64,000 nt of DNA, taken from assembly GCF_001583495.1 (NCBI RefSeq), contig NZ_LQAQ01000093.1, positions 310,001 to 374,000 on the forward strand. The letters are read 5' to 3'. Below the pieces are notes generated by a model that made no database searches, was not told the origin of the DNA, and worked only from the letters and a program-made list of their open reading frames with translations. Below, piece by piece: positions 25,293 to 34,497 of this stretch. The position numbers were made by a program, and so were the translations under genes. The DNA is from Flammeovirga sp. SJP92 (lineage in GTDB: Bacteria > Bacteroidota > Bacteroidia > Cytophagales > Flammeovirgaceae). Positions within the stretch are counted from its first letter, which is position 1. The number at the start of each line of letters is the position of its first letter.

Positions 25293-26090
25293 CTAATAAG
25301 TTTCAATAGTCTGTGATGTCAATTCTGCGTGCTCATTTCCTATTTCATAGATATACCTGTAACCGTAATTGCCTTTTCCAAAAAATACAACTATGGCCTC
25401 TACTTTATGATCATTCTCCACTTCATGGTCTGATTTCAACTTTTTGATATTAGAGTAATTCAGGTCTTCCTCAAAGGAAATTTTAGTATGAAACATAAAA
25501 GCTTTACGCTTGGCAAAATTGACATATTTGCCACTATATACCTCTTTTGAACGTTCATAAAAACCTTGACCAAATTCGGCAAAATCACCTGCGCCACTCC
25601 AATTTATGGCTTTGTCGATATCATAAATATCAAAGTAACTTTGTTGGGTTTTATACCTTCTCAATAAGCCTTTATCTTTTAATTTTTCTTCAAAATCAAT
25701 TTCATTCACATCAAAAGTTTCCTTGGCCTTGAATCGAACTCTGAATTCTTGATAGTCAATAAGAATCAATTTATCTTCTTCTTCCATTTCCTCTTCAGCA
25801 ACTACTTCTTCAAGCTCATCTGCTTCTTCCATATTTTCCTCTTCTATTACTACTTCTTCTTCAATAGGTACTTCCTCCAATTGATCTATTTCAATAGCAG
25901 TAGTTTTTAATTTCGGTGTTTCATCCAGCGGTTTTCGGACAACCTTTTCCTCAATGACTTCCTGCTCCTCCTCATCATCAAAAAAATCAAAATCAAAGAA
26001 ATTATCTTCAGTCTCTGTTTCATTATCTTCTTTCTGAGAACAAGAAAAACAGAGCATGCTCAAAATTAGGAATAGGTATAGCTTTTTCAT
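25293..26090 (-). CDS. acidic lipoprotein of unknown function
   Basis: 265 residues. The lipoprotein signal ends at Cys17 (LCFSC). Residues about 20-110 are extremely acidic (DFFDFDFFDDEEEQEV, then repeated EEVVIEEENMEE-like runs), probably a disordered spacer. The C-terminal 150 residues look folded (YQEFRVRFKAKETFDVNEIDF, GKYVNFAKRKAFMFHTKISFEEDLNY, GYRYIYEIGNEHAEL) but match no family I recognise. It is divergent from comEC with 64 bases between the starts. Confidence 0.65.
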   Translation of the reverse strand: MKKLYLFLILSMLCFSCSQKEDNETETEDNFFDFDFFDDEEEQEVIEEKVVRKPLDETPKLKTTAIEIDQLEEVPIEEEVVIEEENMEEADELEEVVAEEEMEEEDKLILIDYQEFRVRFKAKETFDVNEIDFEEKLKDKGLLRRYKTQQSYFDIYDIDKAINWSGAGDFAEFGQGFYERSKEVYSGKYVNFAKRKAFMFHTKISFEEDLNYSNIKKLKSDHEVENDHKVEAIVVFFGKGNYGYRYIYEIGNEHAELTSQTIETY

Positions 26091-26154
26091 TGGTATTAAA
26101 TCTTCTTTATATTAGAGGAACAAAAATCTCTAAAACTAACTCAACTGCTAAAAA

Positions 26155-27996
26155 ATGATTCATAATGTTCCTTTTTTCAAAATTAATATATTTCTTATTC
26201 TAGGGATACTGTTTTCTTCTTTTATTGAAAATCAGTTCCTTTTAAATGAATTATTAATTGGGTGTATATTACTCCTTTTTATCCTATCACTTGTAGGCTA
26301 CCGTAAAAACTTATCATTAATTTTCCCTTCGATTTGCATTTTCTCTACTGTATTTCTATTGGGTTTCACATTATTTCAAATCAAAAAAGGAGGCGTTATT
26401 CCTCCAAAACATAATGAAATCTATTTAGAAATAGTAGATATTCTTTCTGAAAAAGAAAAAGTGAAGCGTTACTTTGCGAAAGTCAAAAGCCTATCTCATC
26501 CAGCATATCAAGAAGTCAATTATAATGTAATGCTCACCTATTTCGGGAAGGAACATCTCTCTATAAAAAGCCTTGTATTCGTCTCAGATTCACTACAGCC
26601 CATTCCTAAGGATCATTTTCCTTTTATGTATGATTATAGTGATTATTTACTTGGGAAAAATATACATTTTAAAGTCACTACTAATGCTGTTGAAGTGATC
26701 GAAAGGGGAAAATATTCTTCAACTTTCAGAGATCAACTCCAAGGTAGAATTAAAACAATTTTTCCATCTGCACTTCAAGGTATCAGTTCTTCATTACTGA
26801 TAGGAGACAAAACCCACCTTCAACAAGAAGAATACAAGCTCTTTCAACAAACTGGCAATATGCATTTACTGGCATTATCTGGAATGCATGTAGGTATTAT
26901 CGTTTTAATATTGGATTTGATTTTCTTTTGGAGAAAGTATTTGAATATCAGAACTGCTCAAAAACTACAACTCCTTTACCTTCCCTTACTTTGGTTTTAT
27001 GCTTCCATTGCAGGCTTCACTCCCTCCATTTTAAGGGCCGTCAGCATGTTTTCTATTTTAATAATCGGTCAAGCATTTCATCAGAAAGTCAACCTTTTGA
27101 ATTTACTCTGCTTTGTCTCTTTCTGTTTCCTGCTCTACGATCCATACCTACTTTTTGATATTGGTTTTATTCTATCATTTTCTGCCGTCCTTTTCATTAG
27201 TGTTTTTCCTTATTGGGAAAAAGTAAGACAACTACCTTATGCAGGGAGAACATTTCTTTCTATTGTGATCGTTTCAGTTTTTGCTCAGTTAGGCACCATT
27301 AGTTTTACCTCTTATTTCTTCCAATACATACCTGCATATAGCTTATTTTCTGGCTTATTAAGTGGCTTTTTTACATTACTCTTAATGTATAATGGCTTGC
27401 TTATTCTTCTTTTTGATGCACTTCAACTTCCATTAGAATTATTGATCAATACTTATGATATCGTATACTTTCTTTTTCAAAAGTGGCTATCAATTTTTCA
27501 ATATTTTCCACAACTGCCCTTTGTGAACATAAGTCCTTATACCGCCATTTTGTTGAGTATTACTATTTACATCACTTTAGTCTATAGAAAAGAAAAATGG
27601 CTCTTCATCAGTCTTATGATTTTCACCTTTACCCTTCAGTTTTACATCACACACCTTCAACATCAGCCTGCAATTTATTTATACGCATCAAGAACGCCTG
27701 CTATTAGTATCATTGATGAAAATAAAGTGCATTCTTTTATATTAAGAGACAGTATAAAAGCCCAATTTGAATATGAAACGATCGTCAAAAAGCATCAATC
27801 TTTTTTCTCCCAAAAAGAGACTCATTTTATAAATATGAATCAAAATAAAGATGTCATGGAAATAGAACTAAACAATGGTTTAATTTTTCACTATTCAAAA
27901 CCTAATTTCACACTATACAAAGAGGACTCAACACTACTAAATATCAATTATTTACACCTCCAAAACTATCCCACAAGGGTATATACTTTTTATTAA
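26155..27996 (+). CDS. ComEC/Rec2-family competence membrane channel
   Basis: 613 residues. The N-terminal part has two or three membrane helices and a DUF4131-like domain, then the Competence domain with GDKTHLQQEEYKLFQQTGNMHLLALSGMHVG (about 222-253), the best family signature. Eight or more helices follow to about residue 500. The last 110 residues are soluble and lack the metallo-beta-lactamase motifs (HxHxDH), so the nuclease domain of full ComEC is missing, as often in Bacteroidota. It should form the inner-membrane pore for incoming single-stranded DNA. No other competence gene is in the window. Confidence 0.9.
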   Translation: MIHNVPFFKINIFLILGILFSSFIENQFLLNELLIGCILLLFILSLVGYRKNLSLIFPSICIFSTVFLLGFTLFQIKKGGVIPPKHNEIYLEIVDILSEKEKVKRYFAKVKSLSHPAYQEVNYNVMLTYFGKEHLSIKSLVFVSDSLQPIPKDHFPFMYDYSDYLLGKNIHFKVTTNAVEVIERGKYSSTFRDQLQGRIKTIFPSALQGISSSLLIGDKTHLQQEEYKLFQQTGNMHLLALSGMHVGIIVLILDLIFFWRKYLNIRTAQKLQLLYLPLLWFYASIAGFTPSILRAVSMFSILIIGQAFHQKVNLLNLLCFVSFCFLLYDPYLLFDIGFILSFSAVLFISVFPYWEKVRQLPYAGRTFLSIVIVSVFAQLGTISFTSYFFQYIPAYSLFSGLLSGFFTLLLMYNGLLILLFDALQLPLELLINTYDIVYFLFQKWLSIFQYFPQLPFVNISPYTAILLSITIYITLVYRKEKWLFISLMIFTFTLQFYITHLQHQPAIYLYASRTPAISIIDENKVHSFILRDSIKAQFEYETIVKKHQSFFSQKETHFINMNQNKDVMEIELNNGLIFHYSKPNFTLYKEDSTLLNINYLHLQNYPTRVYTFY

Positions 27997-28024
27997 ATAA
28001 TAATAAATAAGAATGTTAATTCTC

Positions 28025-28054
28025 TTTACACTATCACTTAAAGCGTTATTTTTG
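28025..28054 (+). promoter_or_regulatory. probable promoter of glmM
   Basis: Exact -7 box TATTTTTG at 28047-28054 and a TTTA (28025-28028, one mismatch) 18 bases upstream. The start codon follows only 26 bases later, so the leader is short. Confidence 0.45.
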
Positions 28055-28079
28055 TAGCCTAATCAAATAATTTGAGACA

Positions 28080-29486
28080 TTGACATTAATTAAGTCTATT
28101 TCTGGTATTAGGGGAACTATTGGTGGATCTACTGAAGATTCATTAAACCCTATTGATGCAGCTAAATTTATTTCCACTTATGCAAAGTGGATCCTTGAAA
28201 ACTCTGACAACAACAAAGTAGTATTAGGTAGAGACGCTCGTGTTTCTGGTGGTTGGTTAGCCGACATCGTTTCTGGTACTCTTCAAGCTATGGGTGTTCA
28301 TGTGATCAACTTGGGTCTTTCTACTACTCCTACTGTTGAAATGGCAGTAGAAATGGAAGAGGCTGCAGGTGGTATTATTTTAACTGCAAGCCACAACCCC
28401 GCTAATTGGAACGCCCTAAAACTATTGGATTCTAAAGGTGAATTTATTTCAGCTGAAGCAATGGGAGAAATCCTGAAGAATGCTGAGGAAGGCAACTTTG
28501 AGTTCGTAGATTACAAAAAAACTGGTAAAGTTACCCACGACGACACTTACATTGACAAACACATTGAGAAGATTTTGGCATTACCAATGGTAGATGTTGA
28601 AGCTATCCGTGCAAAAGACTTCAAAGTTGTAATTGACTGTGTAAACTCAACAGGTGGTATTGCTGTACCGAAAATTTTGAATGCTTTGGGCGTAACTCAA
28701 ATTGAAGAGTTATACTGCGAGCCGAATGGTAGATTCCCTCACAACCCTGAACCACTTCCTGAACACATCACGGAATTAAGTTCTACGCTGCAAAACGGAA
28801 ACTATCACTTAGGTATTATTGTAGATCCAGATGTGGACCGTTTGGCATTCACTACTGAGGACGGAACTCCTTTTGGTGAAGAATATACATTAGTAGCTGT
28901 TGCTGATTATGTTTTAGAGCATAAAAAAGGCAATACAGTTTCTAACATGTCATCAACTAGAGCATTGCGTGACGTTACTGAAAAGCATGGCGGTACTTAT
29001 ACTGCTTCAGCTGTAGGTGAGGTGAACGTAGTGAAAATGATGAAAGATACGAACGCTGTAATCGGTGGTGAAGGTAACGGAGGTGTAATTCTTCCAGAAC
29101 TTCATTACGGTAGAGATGCGTTAGTGGGAATCGCGTTATTCCTTTCTAAATTGGCGAAATTCAACGGTTCTGCCAGCATGTTGCGTCAGTCGTATCCTGA
29201 TTACCATATTTCTAAAAATAAGATTGAATTGACTCCTGAGATTGATGTTGATCTAATCCTTCAAAAAATGGAAGAGAAGTATGCTAATCAACCTGTAAAT
29301 ACTTTGGACGGTGTAAAAATCGAATTTGATAAAGAGTGGGTTCACCTTAGAAAATCGAATACTGAGCCGATTATCCGTATTTACTCTGAATCTGCTTCGG
29401 AACAAACTGCTGAGCATTTAGCTCAAAAAATCATTTCTGATATTAAGGAAATTATTCAGTTCAAAGCTGAAGATTCAGATGCTTAA
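28080..29486 (+). CDS. glmM: phosphoglucosamine mutase
   Basis: 468 residues from a TTG start, chosen because the conserved N-terminus TLIKSISGIRGTIGG follows directly and no ATG precedes it. The phosphoserine loop is TASHNPANWNALK (about 101-113), metal ligands lie in DPDVDRLAF (about 244-252), and the sugar loop in GEGNGGVI. The C-terminal phosphate-binding site reads RKSNTEPIIRIYSES. It converts glucosamine-6-phosphate to glucosamine-1-phosphate for peptidoglycan and lipid A precursors. A phosphomannomutase/phosphoglucomutase activity cannot be excluded by sequence alone. Confidence 0.9.
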   Translation: MTLIKSISGIRGTIGGSTEDSLNPIDAAKFISTYAKWILENSDNNKVVLGRDARVSGGWLADIVSGTLQAMGVHVINLGLSTTPTVEMAVEMEEAAGGIILTASHNPANWNALKLLDSKGEFISAEAMGEILKNAEEGNFEFVDYKKTGKVTHDDTYIDKHIEKILALPMVDVEAIRAKDFKVVIDCVNSTGGIAVPKILNALGVTQIEELYCEPNGRFPHNPEPLPEHITELSSTLQNGNYHLGIIVDPDVDRLAFTTEDGTPFGEEYTLVAVADYVLEHKKGNTVSNMSSTRALRDVTEKHGGTYTASAVGEVNVVKMMKDTNAVIGGEGNGGVILPELHYGRDALVGIALFLSKLAKFNGSASMLRQSYPDYHISKNKIELTPEIDVDLILQKMEEKYANQPVNTLDGVKIEFDKEWVHLRKSNTEPIIRIYSESASEQTAEHLAQKIISDIKEIIQFKAEDSDA

Positions 29487-29555
29487 AACTAGAAAGAAAA
29501 CAAGAGTTAAACTCCTAATAGTCTGACTGTTGTATCTTAATATATAATAATCAAG

Positions 29556-29585
29556 CGGGCGATCTTCACAGATTGCCCGTTTTTT
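29556..29585 (+). terminator. terminator after glmM
   Basis: CGGGCGATC (29556-29564) pairs with GATTGCCCG (29571-29579, one G-T pair) around a 6-base loop, followed by six T. Confidence 0.92.
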
Positions 29586-29662
29586 GTCTTAACTTTACGC
29601 TTTGGAGTGTAAACGATATAACTTTCACACATACACACAACCAATTCAAAATTAAACACGGC

Positions 29663-30808
29663 ATGAGCATTTACTTAGATAGCGCAGCAAGTACTCAACT
29701 TGATCCACAGGTAAAAGAAGCAATGATTGCTTCAATGGATACCGTATTTGGTAATCCATCTTCTACACACGCACATGGTAGAGCCTCTAAGGCTGAGATT
29801 GAAAAAGCGCGTAAAATGATTGCTCAAAGTATTAATGCTTTACCTTCTGAAATCATTTTTACATCTGGCGGTACTGAAACAGATAATGCAGCTATTAAAG
29901 GTCTTGTTCAAGCTTATGGTTTGAAAAGAATTATCACTTCTCAGTTAGAGCACCACGCAGTACTTCATATCACTGAACACTTAGCAAAAGAAAACGGTAT
30001 TGAATTAGTTTTCTTGAATGTAGATAAAAAAGGCAATCTTGATCTTGATCAGTTAGAAGCTCTTTTAACAGAAAATGGTGAAAAGACATTGGTGACATTG
30101 ATGCACTGTAACAATGAGATTGGAAACATCCTCGACATTCAACGTGTTGGCGAACTTTGCAAAGCTTCAGGTGCATACTTCCATTCTGATACCGTACAAA
30201 GTGTAGGTCATTTCCCAGTGGATGTAAAAGCATTGCATATCCATACATTGGCAGGTGCTGCTCATAAATTCCACGGACCAAAAGGTGCAGGCTTTATGTA
30301 CATCAAAAAAGGAACAAAAATGCCTGCTTTGATTGAAGGTGGCGGGCAAGAAAGAGAAGTTCGTTCAGGTACTGAAAATGTATGGGGAATTGTAGGCTTG
30401 GCTAAAGCTTTAGAAATTGCCAATGCTGAAATGGATACTCACACAGCTCATATTAAAGAAGTAAAAGACTATATGAGAGGTCAATTAGTAGAGCATATTC
30501 CAGGCATTGAATTTAATGGAATGAGCGATGATCTTGACAATAGCTTGTATACAGTGCTGAATGTTAGCTTCCCTCCTTCTAGCAAAAATGGGATGCTATT
30601 ATTCGCCTTAGATCTTCAAAAAATCTCTGTATCTGGCGGTAGTGCCTGCAGTAGTGGAGCCACTCAAGGTTCTCACGTGATTGCTGGAATCGGCGGGGAT
30701 GCTGATAGAACTTCAGTTCGTTTTTCTTTCTCAAAATATAATACAAAAGAAGAAATCGATACTGTAGTCGTAAAATTGAAAGAAATCTTAGATCTAGTAG
30801 AGGCTTAA
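29663..30808 (+). CDS. cysteine desulfurase (NifS/IscS family)
   Basis: 381 residues from the ATG preceding IYLDSAASTQLDP; thirty further in-frame codons upstream overlap the terminator region and are rejected. PLP-site motifs are clear: TSGGTETDNAAIKG, HHAVLH, the catalytic Lys in AAHKFHGPKGAGF and the reactive Cys in SGGSACSSGATQGSH (near 325-335). It takes sulfur from L-cysteine as an enzyme-bound persulfide for iron-sulfur clusters and thio-cofactors. No iscU or suf gene is adjacent. It has its own terminators on both sides. Confidence 0.95.
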   Translation: MSIYLDSAASTQLDPQVKEAMIASMDTVFGNPSSTHAHGRASKAEIEKARKMIAQSINALPSEIIFTSGGTETDNAAIKGLVQAYGLKRIITSQLEHHAVLHITEHLAKENGIELVFLNVDKKGNLDLDQLEALLTENGEKTLVTLMHCNNEIGNILDIQRVGELCKASGAYFHSDTVQSVGHFPVDVKALHIHTLAGAAHKFHGPKGAGFMYIKKGTKMPALIEGGGQEREVRSGTENVWGIVGLAKALEIANAEMDTHTAHIKEVKDYMRGQLVEHIPGIEFNGMSDDLDNSLYTVLNVSFPPSSKNGMLLFALDLQKISVSGGSACSSGATQGSHVIAGIGGDADRTSVRFSFSKYNTKEEIDTVVVKLKEILDLVEA

Positions 30809-30836
30809 AACCTTATTAGTTCGAGTCAAAATATTG

Positions 30837-30868
30837 AAACACTCTGCTGAAAAGTAGAGTGTTTTTTT
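30837..30868 (+). terminator. terminator after the cysteine desulfurase gene
   Basis: AAACACTCT (30837-30845) with AGAGTGTTT (30856-30864), 10-base loop, ending in seven T. Confidence 0.9.
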
Positions 30869-30870
30869 AT

Positions 30871-30908
30871 GCAAATAAAACGGTCACCTCAGATACTGAG
30901 ATGACCGT
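30871..30908 (-). terminator. probable minus-strand terminator for the carbonic anhydrase gene
   Basis: ACGGTCA-c-CTCAG (30880-30892) pairs with CTGAG-a-TGACCGT (30896-30908), one internal mismatch and a 3-base loop. On the minus strand TTTTATTTGC follows. It lies 207 bases past the carbonic anhydrase stop; the bases between hold no recognisable gene. Confidence 0.6.
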
Positions 30909-31115
30909 CATTCTTTCAATTTACGTTTTCAATAGAATTAAAAAATACTCTTCCGTACAAGAGTTTAAAACGATTTATTCAGATTCCGAAAAAACGTTTT
31001 CTAAGCTTCACTACAATTCTGTTTTCTATTTATATATTCAGATTAAAAAAGGAATACGATTTAATTAAAAATTGGTCTAGTAGTCATATTAGTATAAGCG
31101 TATTTGAGTTAAGTC

Positions 31116-31916
31116 TTATTCATCAAATATTATCTCATGATAAACTATCCGGTTATTCAGAGGCTTGATATCTCTATGATTATTGTGAGGCATCAATTTC
31201 TGAATCATATGTAATTGTTTTTCTGATATTTGAATAGGGTCTTTCATTACAATCCAATACACTTCCTCAGAACAAGGAGGAGTTGTCAGTGAACCTTTAT
31301 AGGTATATACACTTAGACTGTCCACCCCGAAAGCAGAGGAAATAGTAGTACCAAAGTCATACTTTTCTTCTACTGTTTTAGTCTCACCACTTGGTAGAGG
31401 TAAATATTTCTGCAGGAAAGAAAAAACCGTATCCGCTTTACCTTGCTGGGCCAATAATGATAAAATGATGTAAGCATCCTTTTCAGCGGAATGGTGAACC
31501 ATATGAATTTCCAAAGGATAACTGACTCCATTCAGAGTGTGTTCTGAAGGCGAATGGAAATGAAATTGTTTTAGTTTATATTCGACACTAGCATACTCAA
31601 TGCTATTGAGATTTTCATCAAAATTATATTGTATTGAATGACCATTATTGGTTACTGATTTTATCGTTGTTTCTTTTTCATATTTCGTCTCAATAATTCC
31701 TTTAGTAAATGTGGCAGGTACAGTTTCAACATCTATAATATTAATTGGTGATTGATGTTTTCCATTACAATTCGAATCGATTTCACTCCAATGAGGTGGT
31801 CCATGTTTTTCAGAATAATCCCAATGAGAATGACTTTTGGGATGATACTCACAAAAATAAACTCCCCATATGAAAAGGTTCATTAAAATAAAATTAAAAA
31901 ATGCATATCTTCTCAT
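31116..31916 (-). CDS. alpha-class carbonic anhydrase
   Basis: 266 residues. A hydrophobic leader at about 5-22 suggests export to the periplasm. The alpha-CA fold is unmistakable: HWDYSEKHGPPHW, CNGKHQSPINI, the zinc histidines in QFHFHSPSEH and the third in EIHMVHHS, a proton-shuttle His in NNGHSIQYNF, and LTTPPCSEEVYWIV near the end. It interconverts CO2 and bicarbonate. It is 42 bases downstream of a TetR gene on the same strand, so may share its transcript and control. Confidence 0.96.
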   Translation of the reverse strand: MRRYAFFNFILMNLFIWGVYFCEYHPKSHSHWDYSEKHGPPHWSEIDSNCNGKHQSPINIIDVETVPATFTKGIIETKYEKETTIKSVTNNGHSIQYNFDENLNSIEYASVEYKLKQFHFHSPSEHTLNGVSYPLEIHMVHHSAEKDAYIILSLLAQQGKADTVFSFLQKYLPLPSGETKTVEEKYDFGTTISSAFGVDSLSVYTYKGSLTTPPCSEEVYWIVMKDPIQISEKQLHMIQKLMPHNNHRDIKPLNNRIVYHEIIFDE

Positions 31917-31958
31917 TTCTTATTAATAGTATTGGTCTAGTTTTTAGTCTTTTATAAA

Positions 31959-32498
31959 TCAGCTCGCTCCACACCAAAATAATTTCCATAGTTTTTGAAA
32001 ACACTCTTCCGTGTCTTTATAATTATTATTAAATCTGTAACCCGACTCTAATAACCCGAAATGATAAACTTGAATCCATTCAATAGAGAACTCTGCATTA
32101 AGGAAACCTTCATCTTTCAAACTTTGGTATACCAATGCAAACTCACCATTAATTTTTTTCATGATATTCGTTTCGAATAGAAAATCAGACCTATGTTTTT
32201 CATATAGGTTGTGGATAGTCTTATAATTCTGAAAGACCTCTACATCATACCTGAACAATTCTTTAAATGTGACAATTGTACTTTGTTCTTTTGATAGAAT
32301 CTCAATGATATCTTCAAAATAAGTATTCCCCAACTCTTCAAAAACCTGAACTACAAGATCTTTTTTTCCATCAAAATAGCGATGTAAAGTTCTTTTATTG
32401 ACTTCTGCTTTTTGTGCAATTTCATCAAGTGTCGCATTGCTATTCTCACTTAGAGCTTTAATTGCTGAATCGATGATTATTTTCTTTGTTCTTTTCAT
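31959..32498 (-). CDS. TetR-family transcriptional regulator
   Basis: 179 residues from the MKRTKK start; the upstream in-frame ATG would lie within the operator and is not used. The helix-turn-helix is at about 5-50 (NATLDEIAQKAEVNKRTLHRYFDGKKDLV). The helical C-terminus is of unassigned ligand class. A near-perfect palindrome just upstream (32528-32553) and a second half-spaced TGTCA/TGACA pair overlapping its start point to autoregulation and control of the divergent small membrane protein gene. It may also govern the downstream carbonic anhydrase. Confidence 0.9.
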   Translation of the reverse strand: MKRTKKIIIDSAIKALSENSNATLDEIAQKAEVNKRTLHRYFDGKKDLVVQVFEELGNTYFEDIIEILSKEQSTIVTFKELFRYDVEVFQNYKTIHNLYEKHRSDFLFETNIMKKINGEFALVYQSLKDEGFLNAEFSIEWIQVYHFGLLESGYRFNNNYKDTEECFQKLWKLFWCGAS

Positions 32499-32500
32499 AA

Positions 32501-32553
32501 TGTCACCCTTTGATGACAAAAGTAAAAAAAATGTCACTACATAGTGACATTTT
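32501..32553. promoter_or_regulatory. palindromic operator of the TetR regulator
   Basis: AAAATGTCACTA (32528-32539) and TAGTGACATTTT (32542-32553) form a perfect 12-base inverted repeat around CA. A second, looser pair TGTCA (32501-32505) and TGACA (32514-32518) lies between it and the TetR start. The size suits a TetR dimer, and the site lies between divergent genes. Confidence 0.75.
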
Positions 32554-32629
32554 TATATTTTGTTTAAAGTATAATTGTTTAATATCAAATTTTTAACACA
32601 TTGATGGGCTTTTTTTATTAAATTGAAGC

Positions 32630-32944
32630 ATGTTTTCATCTATCAAACTCGCTTCCTATAGTATTTTTAAAATCATTCTTTTAAGCATACTATTATTTTC
32701 CACTTCTTCATTTTTCAGTCTTCTTCCTTACATTAATCTGCCAAAAGAGATTGCAATTTATGATAGTTCTTTTTCTCTAAAGATTGGATTGCCGTTTACT
32801 TATTATGAAGAGTTCTTTGTAGAATGCTGTACACCAAACTCCGGTTGGTATCTAAAACCTTTGATTGCTGATTTTATAATTTATACTATTATCGGCTATT
32901 TGATTTTACAATTGAGCCAAAAGGCTAAAAATTATTTCTCTTGA
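32630..32944 (+). CDS. small membrane protein of unknown function
   Basis: 104 residues with two membrane helices, about 12-33 (IFKIILLSILLFSTSSFFSLL) and 78-95 (LIADFIIYTIIGYLILQL). Between them is a loop with a Cys pair (FVECCTPNSGWYL) on what is probably the outer face. No family recognised. It is divergent from the TetR gene across the palindromic operator, so it is the likely regulated target. Confidence 0.6.
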   Translation: MFSSIKLASYSIFKIILLSILLFSTSSFFSLLPYINLPKEIAIYDSSFSLKIGLPFTYYEEFFVECCTPNSGWYLKPLIADFIIYTIIGYLILQLSQKAKNYFS

Positions 32945-32991
32945 TATTTTTAGTTGAAAGGTTTTAGTAAAAACGGAATTCTGAATAAAGA

Positions 32992-33035
32992 AACACTCCA
33001 TCAAAATAACCATAAGTTACATTTGATGGAGTGTT
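32992..33035. terminator. bidirectional terminator
   Basis: A perfect 14-bp stem, 32992-33005 with 33022-33035, and a 16-base loop. It lies between the plus-strand membrane protein gene and the minus-strand YceI gene, with T-rich bases on both sides. Confidence 0.75.
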
Positions 33036-33083
33036 CCATTTTATTTATCTAATCACCCAACGTTTCGGTTATATATTAGGAAA

Positions 33084-33611
33084 TTAGTTTAAAACACACG
33101 TAATTTTAATTTCAACTTCATCTCCCACTGTAAATGTTCCTGTTCCTTTACCCAAGTCATAATCCAGGCGTTTTATTTCTAATTTGCCTTCCAGATTAGA
33201 TCCATTTTTGACAAAAGGTATTGAAACTTCTTTGGTTACACCATGCAGTGTTAGATTTCCTTTAGTAATATATTTGTTGCCATTTTTCACTACTTCATCA
33301 GATGTAAAGCATATTTTGGGATATTTCTCAACATCAAAAAAGTCTTCATTTTTTAAATGATCATCCCTTTTCTCGTTGTCGGTATTAACGGTTGATGCAT
33401 CAATACAAACATTAAATTCTGAAGAGGATAAATCATTTTCATCAAATTGAATACTGCCACTCATGCCATTGAAAAAGCCCTCAACAGAATTGACTTTGAA
33501 ATTACTGATTGTAAAATCAATTTTTGATGCTGAAGTATTGATTTCCTGAGCGTATCCTTTTGAAATAAAAAGGCAAAATGAGGTTAATAAGATTAGGGTT
33601 ATTTTATTCAT
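33084..33611 (-). CDS. YceI-family periplasmic protein
   Basis: 175 residues. A signal peptide at 1-21 (ending GYAQ) is followed by the YceI barrel: SKIDFTISNFKVNSVEGFFNGMSGSI, then DASTVNTDNEKRDDHLKNEDFFDVEKYPKI and GNLTLHGVTKEV, which are the family hallmarks. YceI proteins bind isoprenoid-type lipids in the periplasm. It lies seven bases after the beta-barrel protein gene, so the two form an operon. It is more typical of the family than the YceI-like gene at 24682. Confidence 0.93.
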   Translation of the reverse strand: MNKITLILLTSFCLFISKGYAQEINTSASKIDFTISNFKVNSVEGFFNGMSGSIQFDENDLSSSEFNVCIDASTVNTDNEKRDDHLKNEDFFDVEKYPKICFTSDEVVKNGNKYITKGNLTLHGVTKEVSIPFVKNGSNLEGKLEIKRLDYDLGKGTGTFTVGDEVEIKITCVLN

Positions 33612-33617
33612 CGTTCT

Positions 33618-34298
33618 TTATTTTATGTTATACCTTGCTCCAATTACTAATCCATCACTTACACCTCTGAATCTTTTATTTCCAGGTTGTAATTCGGTTG
33701 GTGTTTGAAATTCTGTGAAGGTATGAGCAAAACCTAACTTCGCTGACCACTTTTTATTGAAGTGATATTGTACATAGAATTCAGAGCTTAACATACCTGT
33801 ATCATTTGCTCCAATAAGTAAAAGTGATGCATTGCCTGAAGAAGCTGTAGTAGGTTGACTACTACCATTTCCTGTATAAACTGCATCTTTGTCAGCACCA
33901 AAAGTATAACCTACAGCATCGATATTCATACCCACTTCAAACTTACTCTTGATACGGTAACTCAAAGAAATATAAAGGACAATATTTGACTGACTAGGAG
34001 ATGCAATTGTCAATGTATCTTGCTTATCAGCCTTCCCGAAATACTCTGGAGGAGCAGAGTAAAACTCTTTATTATCTTTTCCTTGGAAAAATGAATATCG
34101 AACACCTGTTCCAAGAACAAATCTTTTCTTTTTCCCAAGTCCCCAAGAATGTCCAAGAGAAAGCGACCCTACAAAGTCAGAACTGATTTGTACTGTAGCA
34201 TCAGCATATAAGTATTTTGAAGGTAATGTTTCAGCGTCCTGTGCATACAAGCATAAAGAAAAAAGGGAGATTACTAGGGTAAGTAATTGCTTTTTCAT
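33618..34298 (-). CDS. outer-membrane beta-barrel protein
   Basis: 226 residues from the ATG before the signal peptide (MKKQLLTLVISLFSLCLYAQ). An eight- to ten-strand barrel is suggested by FVGSLSLGHSWGLG, FVLGTGVRYSFFQG, IVLYISLSYRIKSKFEVGMNIDAVGYTF and the closing DGLVIGARYNIK, which ends in an aromatic-like terminal strand. A Ser/Thr/Gly-rich external loop is present (GNGSSQPTTASSGNASL). Transcribed just ahead of yceI with seven bases between, so both may serve lipid or small-molecule handling at the envelope. No specific family name can be given. Confidence 0.65.
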   Translation of the reverse strand: MKKQLLTLVISLFSLCLYAQDAETLPSKYLYADATVQISSDFVGSLSLGHSWGLGKKKRFVLGTGVRYSFFQGKDNKEFYSAPPEYFGKADKQDTLTIASPSQSNIVLYISLSYRIKSKFEVGMNIDAVGYTFGADKDAVYTGNGSSQPTTASSGNASLLLIGANDTGMLSSEFYVQYHFNKKWSAKLGFAHTFTEFQTPTELQPGNKRFRGVSDGLVIGARYNIK

Positions 34299-34444
34299 AG
34301 TAAAAGTTAAAGTTTGGTTCAAAAAATTATTGTTACTGCAATGGCTGTTCAGCGATAGTTTTGAACAGCATCATATTTAAGTCGTGGTTTTAGCATTTTA
34401 CTGACAAAAAAAGTGAAAAATAAATTTCATTTTCATTCTCATTG

Positions 34445-34478
34445 AAAAATACCACCTACAAATGCAGGTGATATTTTT
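34445..34478 (-). terminator. terminator after enolase
   Basis: AAAAATA-c-CACCT (34445-34457) pairs with AGGTG-a-TATTTTT (34466-34478), one internal mismatch and an 8-base loop. It begins 19 bases beyond the enolase stop. Confidence 0.7.
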
Positions 34479-34497
34479 ATATCATTTGAAGTATTAT

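Noticed and set aside
30859-31068. A 69-codon open frame after the cysteine desulfurase gene.
   Set aside because: It lies over two terminators, has no signal or domain, and its composition matches non-coding AT-rich DNA.
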